Shown one piece after another: positions 6,653-13,254 of a DNA stretch of 20,524 nucleotides (the first letter of the stretch is position 1; every line of letters starts with the position of its first letter). The stretch is from DATKMS01 sp041497995 (GTDB lineage: Bacteria > Desulfobacterota > Binatia > HRBIN30): positions 1-20,524 of the forward strand of contig JBGQHM010000078.1 of the NCBI GenBank assembly GCA_041497995.1, read 5' to 3'. Under the pieces are notes generated by a model. The model was not told where the DNA came from. It made no database searches and saw only the letters and a list, made by a program, of their open reading frames with translations. The translations under genes and the position numbers were made by a program.

Positions 6653-7120
6653 ATGGCCACGATTCACAAGGGGCACCGCGAGGCGGCGCAGCTGCGCTTC
6701 GGCATCGTCGTGGCGCGTTTCAACAGCGTCGTGACCGAGCGCCTGCTCCAAGGCGCCCTCAAAGCGTTACACGAGAGCGGCGCAACCGACGAGCGCATCG
6801 CCGTGGCAGAGGTCCCCGGTGCGTTTGAAATTCCACTGTTCGCTGAGTCGTTCGCCAAGACGGGTAAGTTCGATGCGTTGATTTGTCTGGGAGCCATCGT
6901 ACGTGGTGAGACCCAACATCATGACTACCTCGCACGCTCGGTGTTCGACGCCTTGCAGCAGTTGCAGGTGACGCATCACATCCCGGTGGCGCTCGGCGTG
7001 CTTACCACGGAGAACATGGAGCAGGCACTGCGCCGCGCCGGCGACGATCCGGGGAACAAAGGCTTCGAGGCGGCGATCACGGCGGTCGAGACAGCCAACT
7101 TGCTGCGGCAGCTCGGATGA
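6653..7120 (+). CDS. ribH: 6,7-dimethyl-8-ribityllumazine synthase
   Basis: RibH condenses 5-amino-6-ribitylaminouracil with 3,4-dihydroxy-2-butanone 4-phosphate to give lumazine, usually as a pentamer or 60-mer shell. The 155-residue product has the family motifs in order: ARFNSVVTERLL with the Phe-Asn substrate contact, VPGAFEIPL, CLGAIVRGETQHHDY with the catalytic His at about 89, PVALGVLTTEN, and GNKGFEAAITAVE. Length is normal. It begins 8 bases after ribBA, in the same operon. Its four-carbon substrate probably cannot come from the adjacent eroded RibBA domain, so another ribB is expected elsewhere. Confidence 0.96.
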   Translation: MATIHKGHREAAQLRFGIVVARFNSVVTERLLQGALKALHESGATDERIAVAEVPGAFEIPLFAESFAKTGKFDALICLGAIVRGETQHHDYLARSVFDALQQLQVTHHIPVALGVLTTENMEQALRRAGDDPGNKGFEAAITAVETANLLRQLG

Positions 7121-7136
7121 GTGGGAATTTGCATAG

Positions 7137-7207
7137 GGCTTATGGCTCGTGGCTCGCGGTCGGGCGGGGACACTCAGAGCACGTGCCACAAGCCACGAGC
7201 CACGAGC
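7137..7207. repeat. Inverted arrays of a 7-nt unit between ribH and nusB
   Basis: The left arm is GGCTTAT GGCTCGT GGCTCGC GG (7137-7159) and the right arm CCACAAG CCACGAG CCACGAG C (7186-7207), the reverse complement of the same 7-nt pattern. The best 15-bp pairing, 7145-7159 with 7193-7207, has one mismatch and a 33-base loop. It fills most of the gap inside the operon and ends 10 bases before the nusB ATG, so the RNA hairpin could affect nusB translation or transcript stability. Confidence 0.8.
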
Positions 7208-7217
7208 GCTTCTAGCC

Positions 7218-7664
7218 ATGGGCACGCGACGACGTGGACGCGAGCTGGCTCTCCAGGCGCTGTATCAGATCGAGGTGAGCGGCGAGTCGGTGGGGACACT
7301 CCAGGCGTTCTTCGAGCAGGCCGAAGCTGGTGACAAGGCCAAGGCCTTTGCGGGTGAGCTGGTTGCGGGCGTACGCGACCGCCAGGCCGAGATCGATAAG
7401 CTGATCGCCGCCGCGAGCGAACACTGGCGCTTCGAGCGCCTGTCGCGCGTCGATCTCAGCGTCTTGCGCATCGCCGGCTTCGAGCTGTTGGCGCGCAACG
7501 CGCCGACCAGCGTCGTCCTCGACGAAGCGATCGAGATCGCGCGCCGCTTCGGCACCCAGGAGTCGGCGACGTTCGTGAACGGCATCCTCGACCAAATCGC
7601 CGGGCAGCTCGGCATTCGGGAGGCGCCGGGCGAACGAGGTGTGGCAGTTGACGATGATGAATGA
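7218..7664 (+). CDS. nusB: Transcription antitermination factor NusB
   Basis: NusB binds boxA RNA with S10 and prevents early termination in rRNA operons. The 148-residue product is all-helical, with RRRGRELALQALYQIE near the N-terminus, FAGELVAGV in the middle, and RLSRVDLSVLRIAGFELL followed by PTSVVLDEAIEIARRFG and FVNGILD, the family signature. ATG 7218 fits the family N-terminus; the open frame upstream is the heptad repeat. The acidic tail (GVAVDDDE) overlaps the leuS start. A place after ribH is common in bacteria. Confidence 0.95.
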   Translation: MGTRRRGRELALQALYQIEVSGESVGTLQAFFEQAEAGDKAKAFAGELVAGVRDRQAEIDKLIAAASEHWRFERLSRVDLSVLRIAGFELLARNAPTSVVLDEAIEIARRFGTQESATFVNGILDQIAGQLGIREAPGERGVAVDDDE

Positions 7665-10071
7665 GCGATACGATCCGGCGGCCGTCGAGGCGAAGTGGCA
7701 ACGCGTGTGGGAACAGCGCGGCACCAACGCCGTCGACGTGCACACGGCGGCGCGGCCGTACTATACGCTCATGATGTTTCCGTATCCGTCTGCTGAAGGG
7801 CTGCACGTCGGCAACGCCTTCGCCTTCTACGGCGTCGACATCTACGGCCGCTTCCGCCGGCTGCAGGGCTACGATGTCTTCGAGCCCGTCGGCTTTGATG
7901 CCTTTGGTATCCACTCCGAGAATTACGCCCTCGGGCTCGGCAAGAACCCGAAAGAGTTGATCCCGCACAACGTCGCCAACTTCCGCCGCCAGCTGCGCCG
8001 TCTCGGCTTGATGGTCAATTGGAAGCATGAGGTCGACACCACCGCACCCGAGTACTACCGCTGGACGCAGTGGATCTTCTTGCAGCTCTACAAGCACGGC
8101 CTGGCGGTGCGCAAGAAATCGCCGGTGAACTGGTGCCCGACATGCCAGACAGTGTTGGCAAACGAGCAAGTGATCGACGGCTACTGCGAGCGCCATCCCG
8201 ATGTGCGCGTTGAGCAGCGGCTCACCGAGCAGTGGTTCTTTACTATCACCAAGTACGCCGAGCGCTTGCTGAAGAATCTCGACTGGATCGACTGGTCGGA
8301 GACCACGAAGACGGCACAGCGCAACTGGATCGGGCGCTCCGAAGGCGCGGCGATCGACTTCCCGCTGGCGGCGGATGCGCAGCGCAAGCTCTGCGTGTTT
8401 ACCACACGTCCGGACACCGTCTTCGGCGCGACCTACATGGTCTTGGCCCCGGAGCACGAGCTCGTCGAGTTACTGGCCACGCCTGAGCAACGCGCTGCGG
8501 TCGTCGCGTATCGCGACCGCGTCGCCAAGATGGATGTCGTGACGCGCCGCGCCGCGAAGGAGAAGACCGGCGTGTTTACCGGCGCGTACGCCATCAACCC
8601 GGCGACGGAGGCACGCATCCCGATTTGGATCGCCGACTACGTCCTCGCCGAGTACGGGACCGGCGCGATCATGGCGGTGCCCGCACACGACCAGCGCGAC
8701 TTCGAGTTCGCTCAGGTCTTCAGCCTACCTATCGTCCGTGTGATCGCCGGCGAAGGCGAGACCGCGGAGACGCCGTTGGCCGAGGCATACGACGGCCCCG
8801 GCCGTTTGGTGAACAGCGCCCAGTTCGACGGCACATCAACGGATGCGGCGAACACAACGGTCACGCAGTGGCTGGCGGGTCGCGGTGCCGGCACGGCACG
8901 TGTCGAGTACCGGCTGCACGACTGGTGCATCTCACGGCAGCGGTACTGGGGCCCGCCGATCCCAATGATCTACTGTGACGCCTGTGGCATCGTCCCTGTT
9001 CCCGAGAAGGATCTGCCCGTAGTGCTGCCCGACATCGACGACTTCCGCCCCGACGCGAGCGGCGTGGCGCCGCTCGCACGCGTACGATCCTTCTACGCGG
9101 TTGCCTGTCCGCAGTGCGGGCGCCAGGGACGGCGGGAGACCGACGTGTCGGACAACTTCCTCGACTCGGCTTGGTACTTCCTGCGCTACCCATCGACTGG
9201 GCACGATGATGTGGCAATGGACGCGGAGTTGACCAAGAAATGGCTGCCCGTCGACATGTACATCGGCGGCAACGAGCACGCAGTGCTGCATCTGATGTAC
9301 ACGCGCTTCATCACGATGGCGCTGCACGACTTGGGGTTACTGCCCTTCGAGGAGCCGTTCAAGAAGTTCCGCGCGCATGGGCTGATCATCAAGGATGGCG
9401 CGAAGATGTCGAAGTCGCGCGGCAACGTCGTGAATCCGGATCGGTACCTCGATCAGGAAGGCGCCGACGTATTCCGCATGTACATGATGTTCCTCGGTCC
9501 GTACGAAGAGGGCGGCGATTTTCGCGACGAGGGTATCTCGGGTATCCGCCGCTTCCTCGATGGAGTGTGGCGGCTGGTGCGGGAGCATGATCCTACCGCC
9601 CAGGCGTCGGACGCGTTGCGTCGAGCGACGCACCGCGCGATCAAGAAGGTCGGCGACGATTTTGAGCAGCTGCACTACAACACGGCCATCGCCGCGCTGA
9701 TGACGCTGCTGAACGACATCCGCCGATTGGGTCCCGTCGATAAGTGGGTCCTCGAGACGCTGCTCGTCCTGCTGGCGCCGCTGGCACCGCACATGTGCGA
9801 GGAACTGTGGGAAGCGCTGGGTCATACGACGACCATCGTTGCGGCGCGCTGGCCGACCTTCGATCCGGCGTTGCTGGTGGAGGACCGGGTCGTGGTTGCC
9901 GTTCAGGTGAACGGTAAAGTGCGCGGCCGCATCGAAGTGGCGCGCGATGCCGCGGAAGCCGACGTGCTTGCGGCAGCTCTCGCCGACGCGACTGTCAAAT
10001 TGTACCTCGACGGCAAGCCGATTCGCCGGCGCGTCGTCGTACCCGGTCGCCTCGTGAACATCGTCGTCTGA
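7654..10071 (+). CDS. leuS: Leucyl-tRNA synthetase
   Basis: LeuRS charges tRNA-Leu with leucine and clears mischarged tRNA in its CP1 editing domain. The 805-residue product has the class I nucleotide site as HVGN (about 51-54, in MFPYPSAEGLHVGNAF), an unusual form of HIGH, and an intact KMSKS loop (584-588). WCPTCQ and CPQCG are cysteine pairs in zinc-binding inserts. CP1 contains the conserved TTRPDTVFGATY and YGTGAIMAVPAHDQRD. The C-terminal part has APHMCEELW in the anticodon-binding region and AVQVNGKVRG in the final domain. I chose ATG 7654 (7657 also possible), which overlaps nusB by 11 bases with GAGG upstream; a GTG at 7639 would add residues with no family match. Confidence 0.97.
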   Translation: MMNERYDPAAVEAKWQRVWEQRGTNAVDVHTAARPYYTLMMFPYPSAEGLHVGNAFAFYGVDIYGRFRRLQGYDVFEPVGFDAFGIHSENYALGLGKNPKELIPHNVANFRRQLRRLGLMVNWKHEVDTTAPEYYRWTQWIFLQLYKHGLAVRKKSPVNWCPTCQTVLANEQVIDGYCERHPDVRVEQRLTEQWFFTITKYAERLLKNLDWIDWSETTKTAQRNWIGRSEGAAIDFPLAADAQRKLCVFTTRPDTVFGATYMVLAPEHELVELLATPEQRAAVVAYRDRVAKMDVVTRRAAKEKTGVFTGAYAINPATEARIPIWIADYVLAEYGTGAIMAVPAHDQRDFEFAQVFSLPIVRVIAGEGETAETPLAEAYDGPGRLVNSAQFDGTSTDAANTTVTQWLAGRGAGTARVEYRLHDWCISRQRYWGPPIPMIYCDACGIVPVPEKDLPVVLPDIDDFRPDASGVAPLARVRSFYAVACPQCGRQGRRETDVSDNFLDSAWYFLRYPSTGHDDVAMDAELTKKWLPVDMYIGGNEHAVLHLMYTRFITMALHDLGLLPFEEPFKKFRAHGLIIKDGAKMSKSRGNVVNPDRYLDQEGADVFRMYMMFLGPYEEGGDFRDEGISGIRRFLDGVWRLVREHDPTAQASDALRRATHRAIKKVGDDFEQLHYNTAIAALMTLLNDIRRLGPVDKWVLETLLVLLAPLAPHMCEELWEALGHTTTIVAARWPTFDPALLVEDRVVVAVQVNGKVRGRIEVARDAAEADVLAAALADATVKLYLDGKPIRRRVVVPGRLVNIVV

Positions 10072-10087
10072 CCGCTGGCGTCGAACT

Positions 10088-10672
10088 GTGCGTTGGCTTG
10101 CCGTCCTGCTGATGTTGGCGCTGCCCGGGTGTGGCTATCACCTAGTGGGCGAGCAGGTGGGTCTGCCCGAGGACGTACATTCCCTCAGCGTCGGGACGCT
10201 AACCAACCGTTCGCGCGAGCACGGTCTCGAGAAGACGCTGGCGTTCGCGATGGAACGGGAGATCAACGAACGCGGTCATTTCCACATGGAGGAAGACGCG
10301 GCCGGCGGCGACGCCGTGATCAGTGGAACGATTCGCGACGTGCACGTGCGGCCCGTCGCCTTCGATGCCAACGATCAAGCGGTGCAGTACGAGATCGCCA
10401 TGACAGTCGACCTGGTACTGACGCGGCAGCGCGACGGGAAAGTGCTGTGGGAGGTGAGAGGACTCCGCGAGACCGACGAGTACAGCACCAGCTCGACGGT
10501 CGTCGTGACCAGCTCGTCGCAGTTTCAGCAGGGCACGTTGGACGCTCCCAACGTCCAGAATCCACAACTGACCAACATCCAACTCGCTGAGACTGAACGG
10601 CGCCGGGCGATCACCCGCATGCTCGGCCAAGCCGTGCGCGACATTTACAATCAGATGGTGGAGAGCTTCTGA
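10088..10672 (+). CDS. lptE: LPS-assembly lipoprotein LptE
   Basis: LptE is the outer-membrane lipoprotein that plugs and helps fold LptD for LPS export. The short signal MRWLAVLLMLALPGC ends in a lipobox with Cys15, followed by GYHLVG, the standard LptE opening. The body has SVGTLTNRSREHGLEKTL, ISGTIRDV, VDLVLT and a C-terminal helix (ERRRAITRMLGQAVRDIYNQM). It is 194 residues, about the usual size. The start is GTG 10088, 16 bases after leuS, the same neighbour order as in E. coli. No strong Shine-Dalgarno is visible, so it may depend on read-through from leuS. It indicates a cell with an LPS outer membrane. Confidence 0.9.
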   Translation: MRWLAVLLMLALPGCGYHLVGEQVGLPEDVHSLSVGTLTNRSREHGLEKTLAFAMEREINERGHFHMEEDAAGGDAVISGTIRDVHVRPVAFDANDQAVQYEIAMTVDLVLTRQRDGKVLWEVRGLRETDEYSTSSTVVVTSSSQFQQGTLDAPNVQNPQLTNIQLAETERRRAITRMLGQAVRDIYNQMVESF

Positions 10673-10685
10673 GGCCGCTCGGAGG

Positions 10686-10710
10686 CGCGGCGAGCGCGCG
10701 CTGCGCCGCG
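10686..10710. terminator. GC-rich hairpin between convergent lptE and rpsT
   Basis: CGCGGCG-AGCGC pairs with GCGCT-G-CGCCGCG, a stem of about 12 bp with one bulged base. It lies in the 47-base gap between the 3' ends of lptE and rpsT, where a shared terminator would be expected. It has no T-tract on either strand, so the call rests on position and stem strength. Confidence 0.5.
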
Positions 10711-10719
10711 GCTGGACGG

Positions 10720-10992
10720 CTACGCGCTCTTGAGAGCCGCGACCTGCTGACTCAATCGGGAGATGCGCCGGGCGCCGTTGTTGCGATGCAGGACGCCCTT
10801 GGTGACTGCCTTGTCGATGGTCTTCATCGTGTCGCGCAGCATGGTCTCCGCGGTCGCCGTGTCCTTCTTGGCGATGACTTCGCGGAGCTCACGTATGGTG
10901 TGACGCACGCGGGTGCGCACGATCTGGTTGCGCGCCTGGCGCTTGACGTTCTGACGGTGCCGCTTGACGGCAGACTTGTGACGCTGTGCCAA
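10720..10992 (-). CDS. rpsT: 30S ribosomal protein S20
   Basis: S20 binds 16S rRNA early in small-subunit assembly. The 90-residue product is very basic and helical: MAQRHKSAVKRHRQN, RTRVRHTIRELREVI, and KGVLHRNNGARRISRLSQQV, the S20 core. The first codon is TTG (reverse of CAA at 10990-10992), with a strong GGAGGAATCCCA in front of it. No ATG or GTG fits, so the TTG start is firm. E. coli rpsT also starts with UUG, and this weak start matters for S20 autoregulation there; the same control is inferred here. It is divergent from murJ. Confidence 0.97.
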   Translation of the reverse strand: MAQRHKSAVKRHRQNVKRQARNQIVRTRVRHTIRELREVIAKKDTATAETMLRDTMKTIDKAVTKGVLHRNNGARRISRLSQQVAALKSA

Positions 10993-11065
10993 TGGGATTC
11001 CTCCTTGCGATGGTCAGGGAGGGCTAGCATACGGGGTATAGAGGGTCAATCCGTGCTTCAAGGGC

Positions 11066-11150
11066 GAGTCGAGAGTCGACAGTCGAGAGTCGAGAGGGGC
11101 AACGGCGAGGGCCATCCGCAGCTCTCGACTGTTGACTCTGGACTGTCAAC
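11066..11150. repeat. Inverted arrays of a 7-nt unit upstream of murJ
   Basis: The left arm is GAGTCGA GAGTCGA CAGTCGA GAGTCGA GAG (11066-11096). The right arm, 11122-11150, is the degenerate reverse complement of the same 7-nt pattern. The best pairing is 11072-11089 with 11122-11139, 17 of 18 bp, with a 32-base loop. It lies in the murJ leader and the rpsT upstream region. Its unit differs from that at 7137-7207, but the period and inverted layout are the same. Confidence 0.8.
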
Positions 11151-11167
11151 GCGAGACGGAGTCTCGC
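11151..11167 (+). promoter_or_regulatory. Perfect hairpin covering the murJ ribosome site
   Basis: GCGAGAC, loop GGA, GTCTCGC ends at the base before the murJ ATG (11168). The only Shine-Dalgarno-like run (ACGGAG, 11156-11161) lies in the loop and its flanks, so the folded form would block initiation. Confidence 0.5.
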
Positions 11168-12814
11168 ATGAGTGAGAATCGTCAGATCGCGCGTGCCGCC
11201 GGCCTGGTTGGCTTTTTCACGTTCATCAGCCGGATCGGCGGCTTGGTGCGCGACGCCGTCGTCGGCTACTACTTCGGCACCGGCATGGCGGCCGATGCTT
11301 TCTTCGTCGCCTTTCGCATTCCGAACCTGCTGCGTCGCTTCGTCGCCGAAGGCGCCATGAGCACCGCGTTCATCCCGGTGTTCACCGACTACCTCACCAA
11401 TCGTTCGCGCGAGGAGGCCGTCAAGGCGGCGTCCGCGCTGGCAACGTTGATGGTCCTCTTGCTGGCGGTGCTCACCGCCATCGGCATCATCTTCGCCCCA
11501 TTCTGGACGGCGCTGTTCGCACCAGGATTCGTCGAGGAGCCCGGCAAGTTCGAGCTGACGGTCACGCTGACACGTTTGGTCTTCCCGTACATCTTTCTCA
11601 TCAGCTTGGTGGCGCTGACGTCGGGCATCCTCAACTCGTTGCGTCACTTCGCCGCGCCGGCGATGTCGCCGATCTTCCTCAACCTGGCGATGATCGTCGC
11701 GGCGATCTTCGTCTGCCCGCGGCTCACCGTTCCTGTTCGCGGCTTGGCATACGGCGTCGTTGCCGGCGGCGTCCTGCAGTTGGCGTTGCAGATCCCGCCG
11801 CTGCTGCGCCGCGGTATTCGCATCGTACCGTTCTGGCACCCAGGTCACGAGGCGGTGGGACGCGCGCTGCGTTTGATGGCGCCGATGGTGTTCGGCGCGG
11901 CGGTGTACCAGATCAACATCATGGTCGACACGGTTCTCGCCTCGGTGTTGCCGAGCGGCAGTGTGTCGTACCTGTGGTATGCGGACCGTGTCTTCGAGTT
12001 CCCGCTCGGCATCTTCGCCGTCGCCATCGGGACTGCGGCGCTTCCCAGCTTTGCGGCGCAAGCGGCGCGCGGTGCGTACGACGACCTGCGCCGCAGTCTG
12101 TCTTTCTCGATCCGCATAACCAACTTCATCGCGCTGCCGGCCGCTGTGGGCATCATGACGCTGGCAACCCCGATCACCGCGGTGCTCTTCCAGCGCGGTG
12201 CCTTCGGGTACGACCAGGCGGTGCTGACGGCGCACGCGTTGTCGGCGTTTGCCGTCGGCTTATGGTCCGTGTCGATGGTGCGTCTGATCGTCCCGGCCTT
12301 CTACGCAATGGAAGACACGCGCACGCCGGTGCTGACGGCGGCTGGCGCCTTCGTAGCGAACTGCTGCTTCAGCCTGCTGCTGATGGGGCCGGTCGGTACG
12401 ATGGGCGAGTCGCGGGTTGCCGACGCCATCGCCGTAGCGACACAGACGTTCTCGCTCTTCAATCTGCGACATGCCGGGCTCGCGCTGTCCACGTCGCTGG
12501 CGGCCACGGTGAATCTGATCTTACTCGCTCTGATGTTGCGCCGTCGCCTCGGCGCGCTCGGCGCGCGCGAGCTCGCATCATCGTTCAGCCGCAGCCTGAT
12601 TGCGTCGCTCGCCATGATTCCGGCCGTGCGCTACGTCGCCGGGCTTACCGACTGGTCGGAACACGGACATCTGATCAGCCACGCCACGGTGTTGCTCGCG
12701 GCGGTGAGTGCAGGGATCGCTGTCTTCGTGGTCGTTGCGGCGTTGCTTGGCGGGACCGAAGTACAAGCCGTCACGCGCTTGCTGCGCCAGCGCTTGCTGC
12801 GTACATCATCGTAG
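11168..12814 (+). CDS. murJ: Lipid II flippase MurJ
   Basis: MurJ moves lipid II across the inner membrane for peptidoglycan synthesis. The 548-residue product is a MATE-like multi-membrane protein with about 14 hydrophobic segments. The N-terminal signature is complete: SRIGGLVRDAVVGYYFG, ADAFFVAFRIPNLLRRF and EGAMSTAFIPVF, including the charged cavity residues known to be essential in E. coli. Later segments include FPYIFLISLVALTSGILNS, MVFGAAVYQINIMVDTVLAS and YLWYADRVFEFPLGIF. ATG 11168 fits the family start; the frame runs 12 codons further upstream into the heptad repeat. The stop codon lies inside the next inverted repeat. It is a lone gene, apparently with its own promoter opposite rpsT. 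Confidence 0.96.
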   Translation: MSENRQIARAAGLVGFFTFISRIGGLVRDAVVGYYFGTGMAADAFFVAFRIPNLLRRFVAEGAMSTAFIPVFTDYLTNRSREEAVKAASALATLMVLLLAVLTAIGIIFAPFWTALFAPGFVEEPGKFELTVTLTRLVFPYIFLISLVALTSGILNSLRHFAAPAMSPIFLNLAMIVAAIFVCPRLTVPVRGLAYGVVAGGVLQLALQIPPLLRRGIRIVPFWHPGHEAVGRALRLMAPMVFGAAVYQINIMVDTVLASVLPSGSVSYLWYADRVFEFPLGIFAVAIGTAALPSFAAQAARGAYDDLRRSLSFSIRITNFIALPAAVGIMTLATPITAVLFQRGAFGYDQAVLTAHALSAFAVGLWSVSMVRLIVPAFYAMEDTRTPVLTAAGAFVANCCFSLLLMGPVGTMGESRVADAIAVATQTFSLFNLRHAGLALSTSLAATVNLILLALMLRRRLGALGARELASSFSRSLIASLAMIPAVRYVAGLTDWSEHGHLISHATVLLAAVSAGIAVFVVVAALLGGTEVQAVTRLLRQRLLRTSS

Positions 12815-12882
12815 GGTGCGCTCTGCGCACCGCTCTGACAGTTGCGGGTTTGGAAGGAATGGTGCGCGGAGCGCACCCTACG
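12810..12882. repeat. 22-bp inverted repeat overlapping the murJ stop
   Basis: Arms 12810-12831 (starting CGTAGGGTGCGC) and 12861-12882 (ending GCGCACCCTACG) pair over 22 bp with one mismatch around a 29-base spacer. The TAG of murJ (12812-12814) is part of the left arm. The arms are internally near-palindromic (GGTGCGC...GCGCACC). Such GTAGGGTGCGC elements look like dispersed REP- or MITE-like sequences, and this one may also serve as the murJ terminator. Confidence 0.85.
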
Positions 12883-12954
12883 GGGTGAGAACTTTCAGGA
12901 GAGCGGGCGCCACGATTCGCCTTGACGGTTCGATCTGTGGTAGTCGAACCATAG

Positions 12955-13254
12955 ATGAAGGCCAGACTTGTCTTTCATGAGAAACGGCTAGTCTGGTCGC
13001 CGTCGATCGACTCGGCGGGGATAGTGGAACTCAAAGTGTGGGAAGTCCCAAGGTCGGAGAAGTATCCCGCGGGACGCAAGTTCTCCCTGTTCTTGGTTGC
13101 GCACGGAGAGGTGCTGATCGAGCATCGACAACCACAAGCCCAAGGACCTCATTTGCATCTGGGCAAAGAGGAGCGGCCGTTTCACTCCGCGGCGCCTGGA
13201 GATCCTGGCGTGCCGTCACCGCGCCCGGGCTCGCCTCCTCAGAATGAGCGCTAG
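12955..13254 (+). CDS. Possible TumE-like (DUF6516) toxin, probably with a damaged C-terminus
   Basis: The N-terminal 75 residues fit the pattern I know from TumE/DUF6516 proteins: MKARLVFHEKRLVW, IVELKVWEVP, GRKFSLFLVAHGEVLIEH and GPHLHLGKEERPF with closely spaced His residues. After PF, the family has a helix such as ExLLDDFW; here the frame instead gives a Pro/Gly-rich tail. The +1 frame has TPRRLEILA, so a frameshift near 13180 is possible. No partner antitoxin gene lies beside it and no clear ribosome site precedes ATG 12955. The end overlaps the convergent gene at 13216. It is a remnant or a weak match; function is not established. Confidence 0.4.
   Translation: MKARLVFHEKRLVWSPSIDSAGIVELKVWEVPRSEKYPAGRKFSLFLVAHGEVLIEHRQPQAQGPHLHLGKEERPFHSAAPGDPGVPSPRPGSPPQNER

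Noticed and set aside
7137..7207. CRISPR-like array
   Set aside because: Units are 7 nt, adjacent without spacers, and inverted, unlike CRISPR.
7456..8457. 333-codon open frame antisense to nusB/leuS
   Set aside because: Lies opposite well-supported genes and has no coherent motifs.
11004..11060. Promoter for rpsT (TTGACC and TATGCT on the minus strand)
   Set aside because: Spacing between the two hexamers is only 12 bases; no acceptable 16-18 base spacing was found.
11024..12235. 403-codon open frame antisense to murJ
   Set aside because: High-GC shadow of murJ; composition is Arg/Asp/Gln-rich with no recognisable domain, and MurJ motifs on the other strand are clear.
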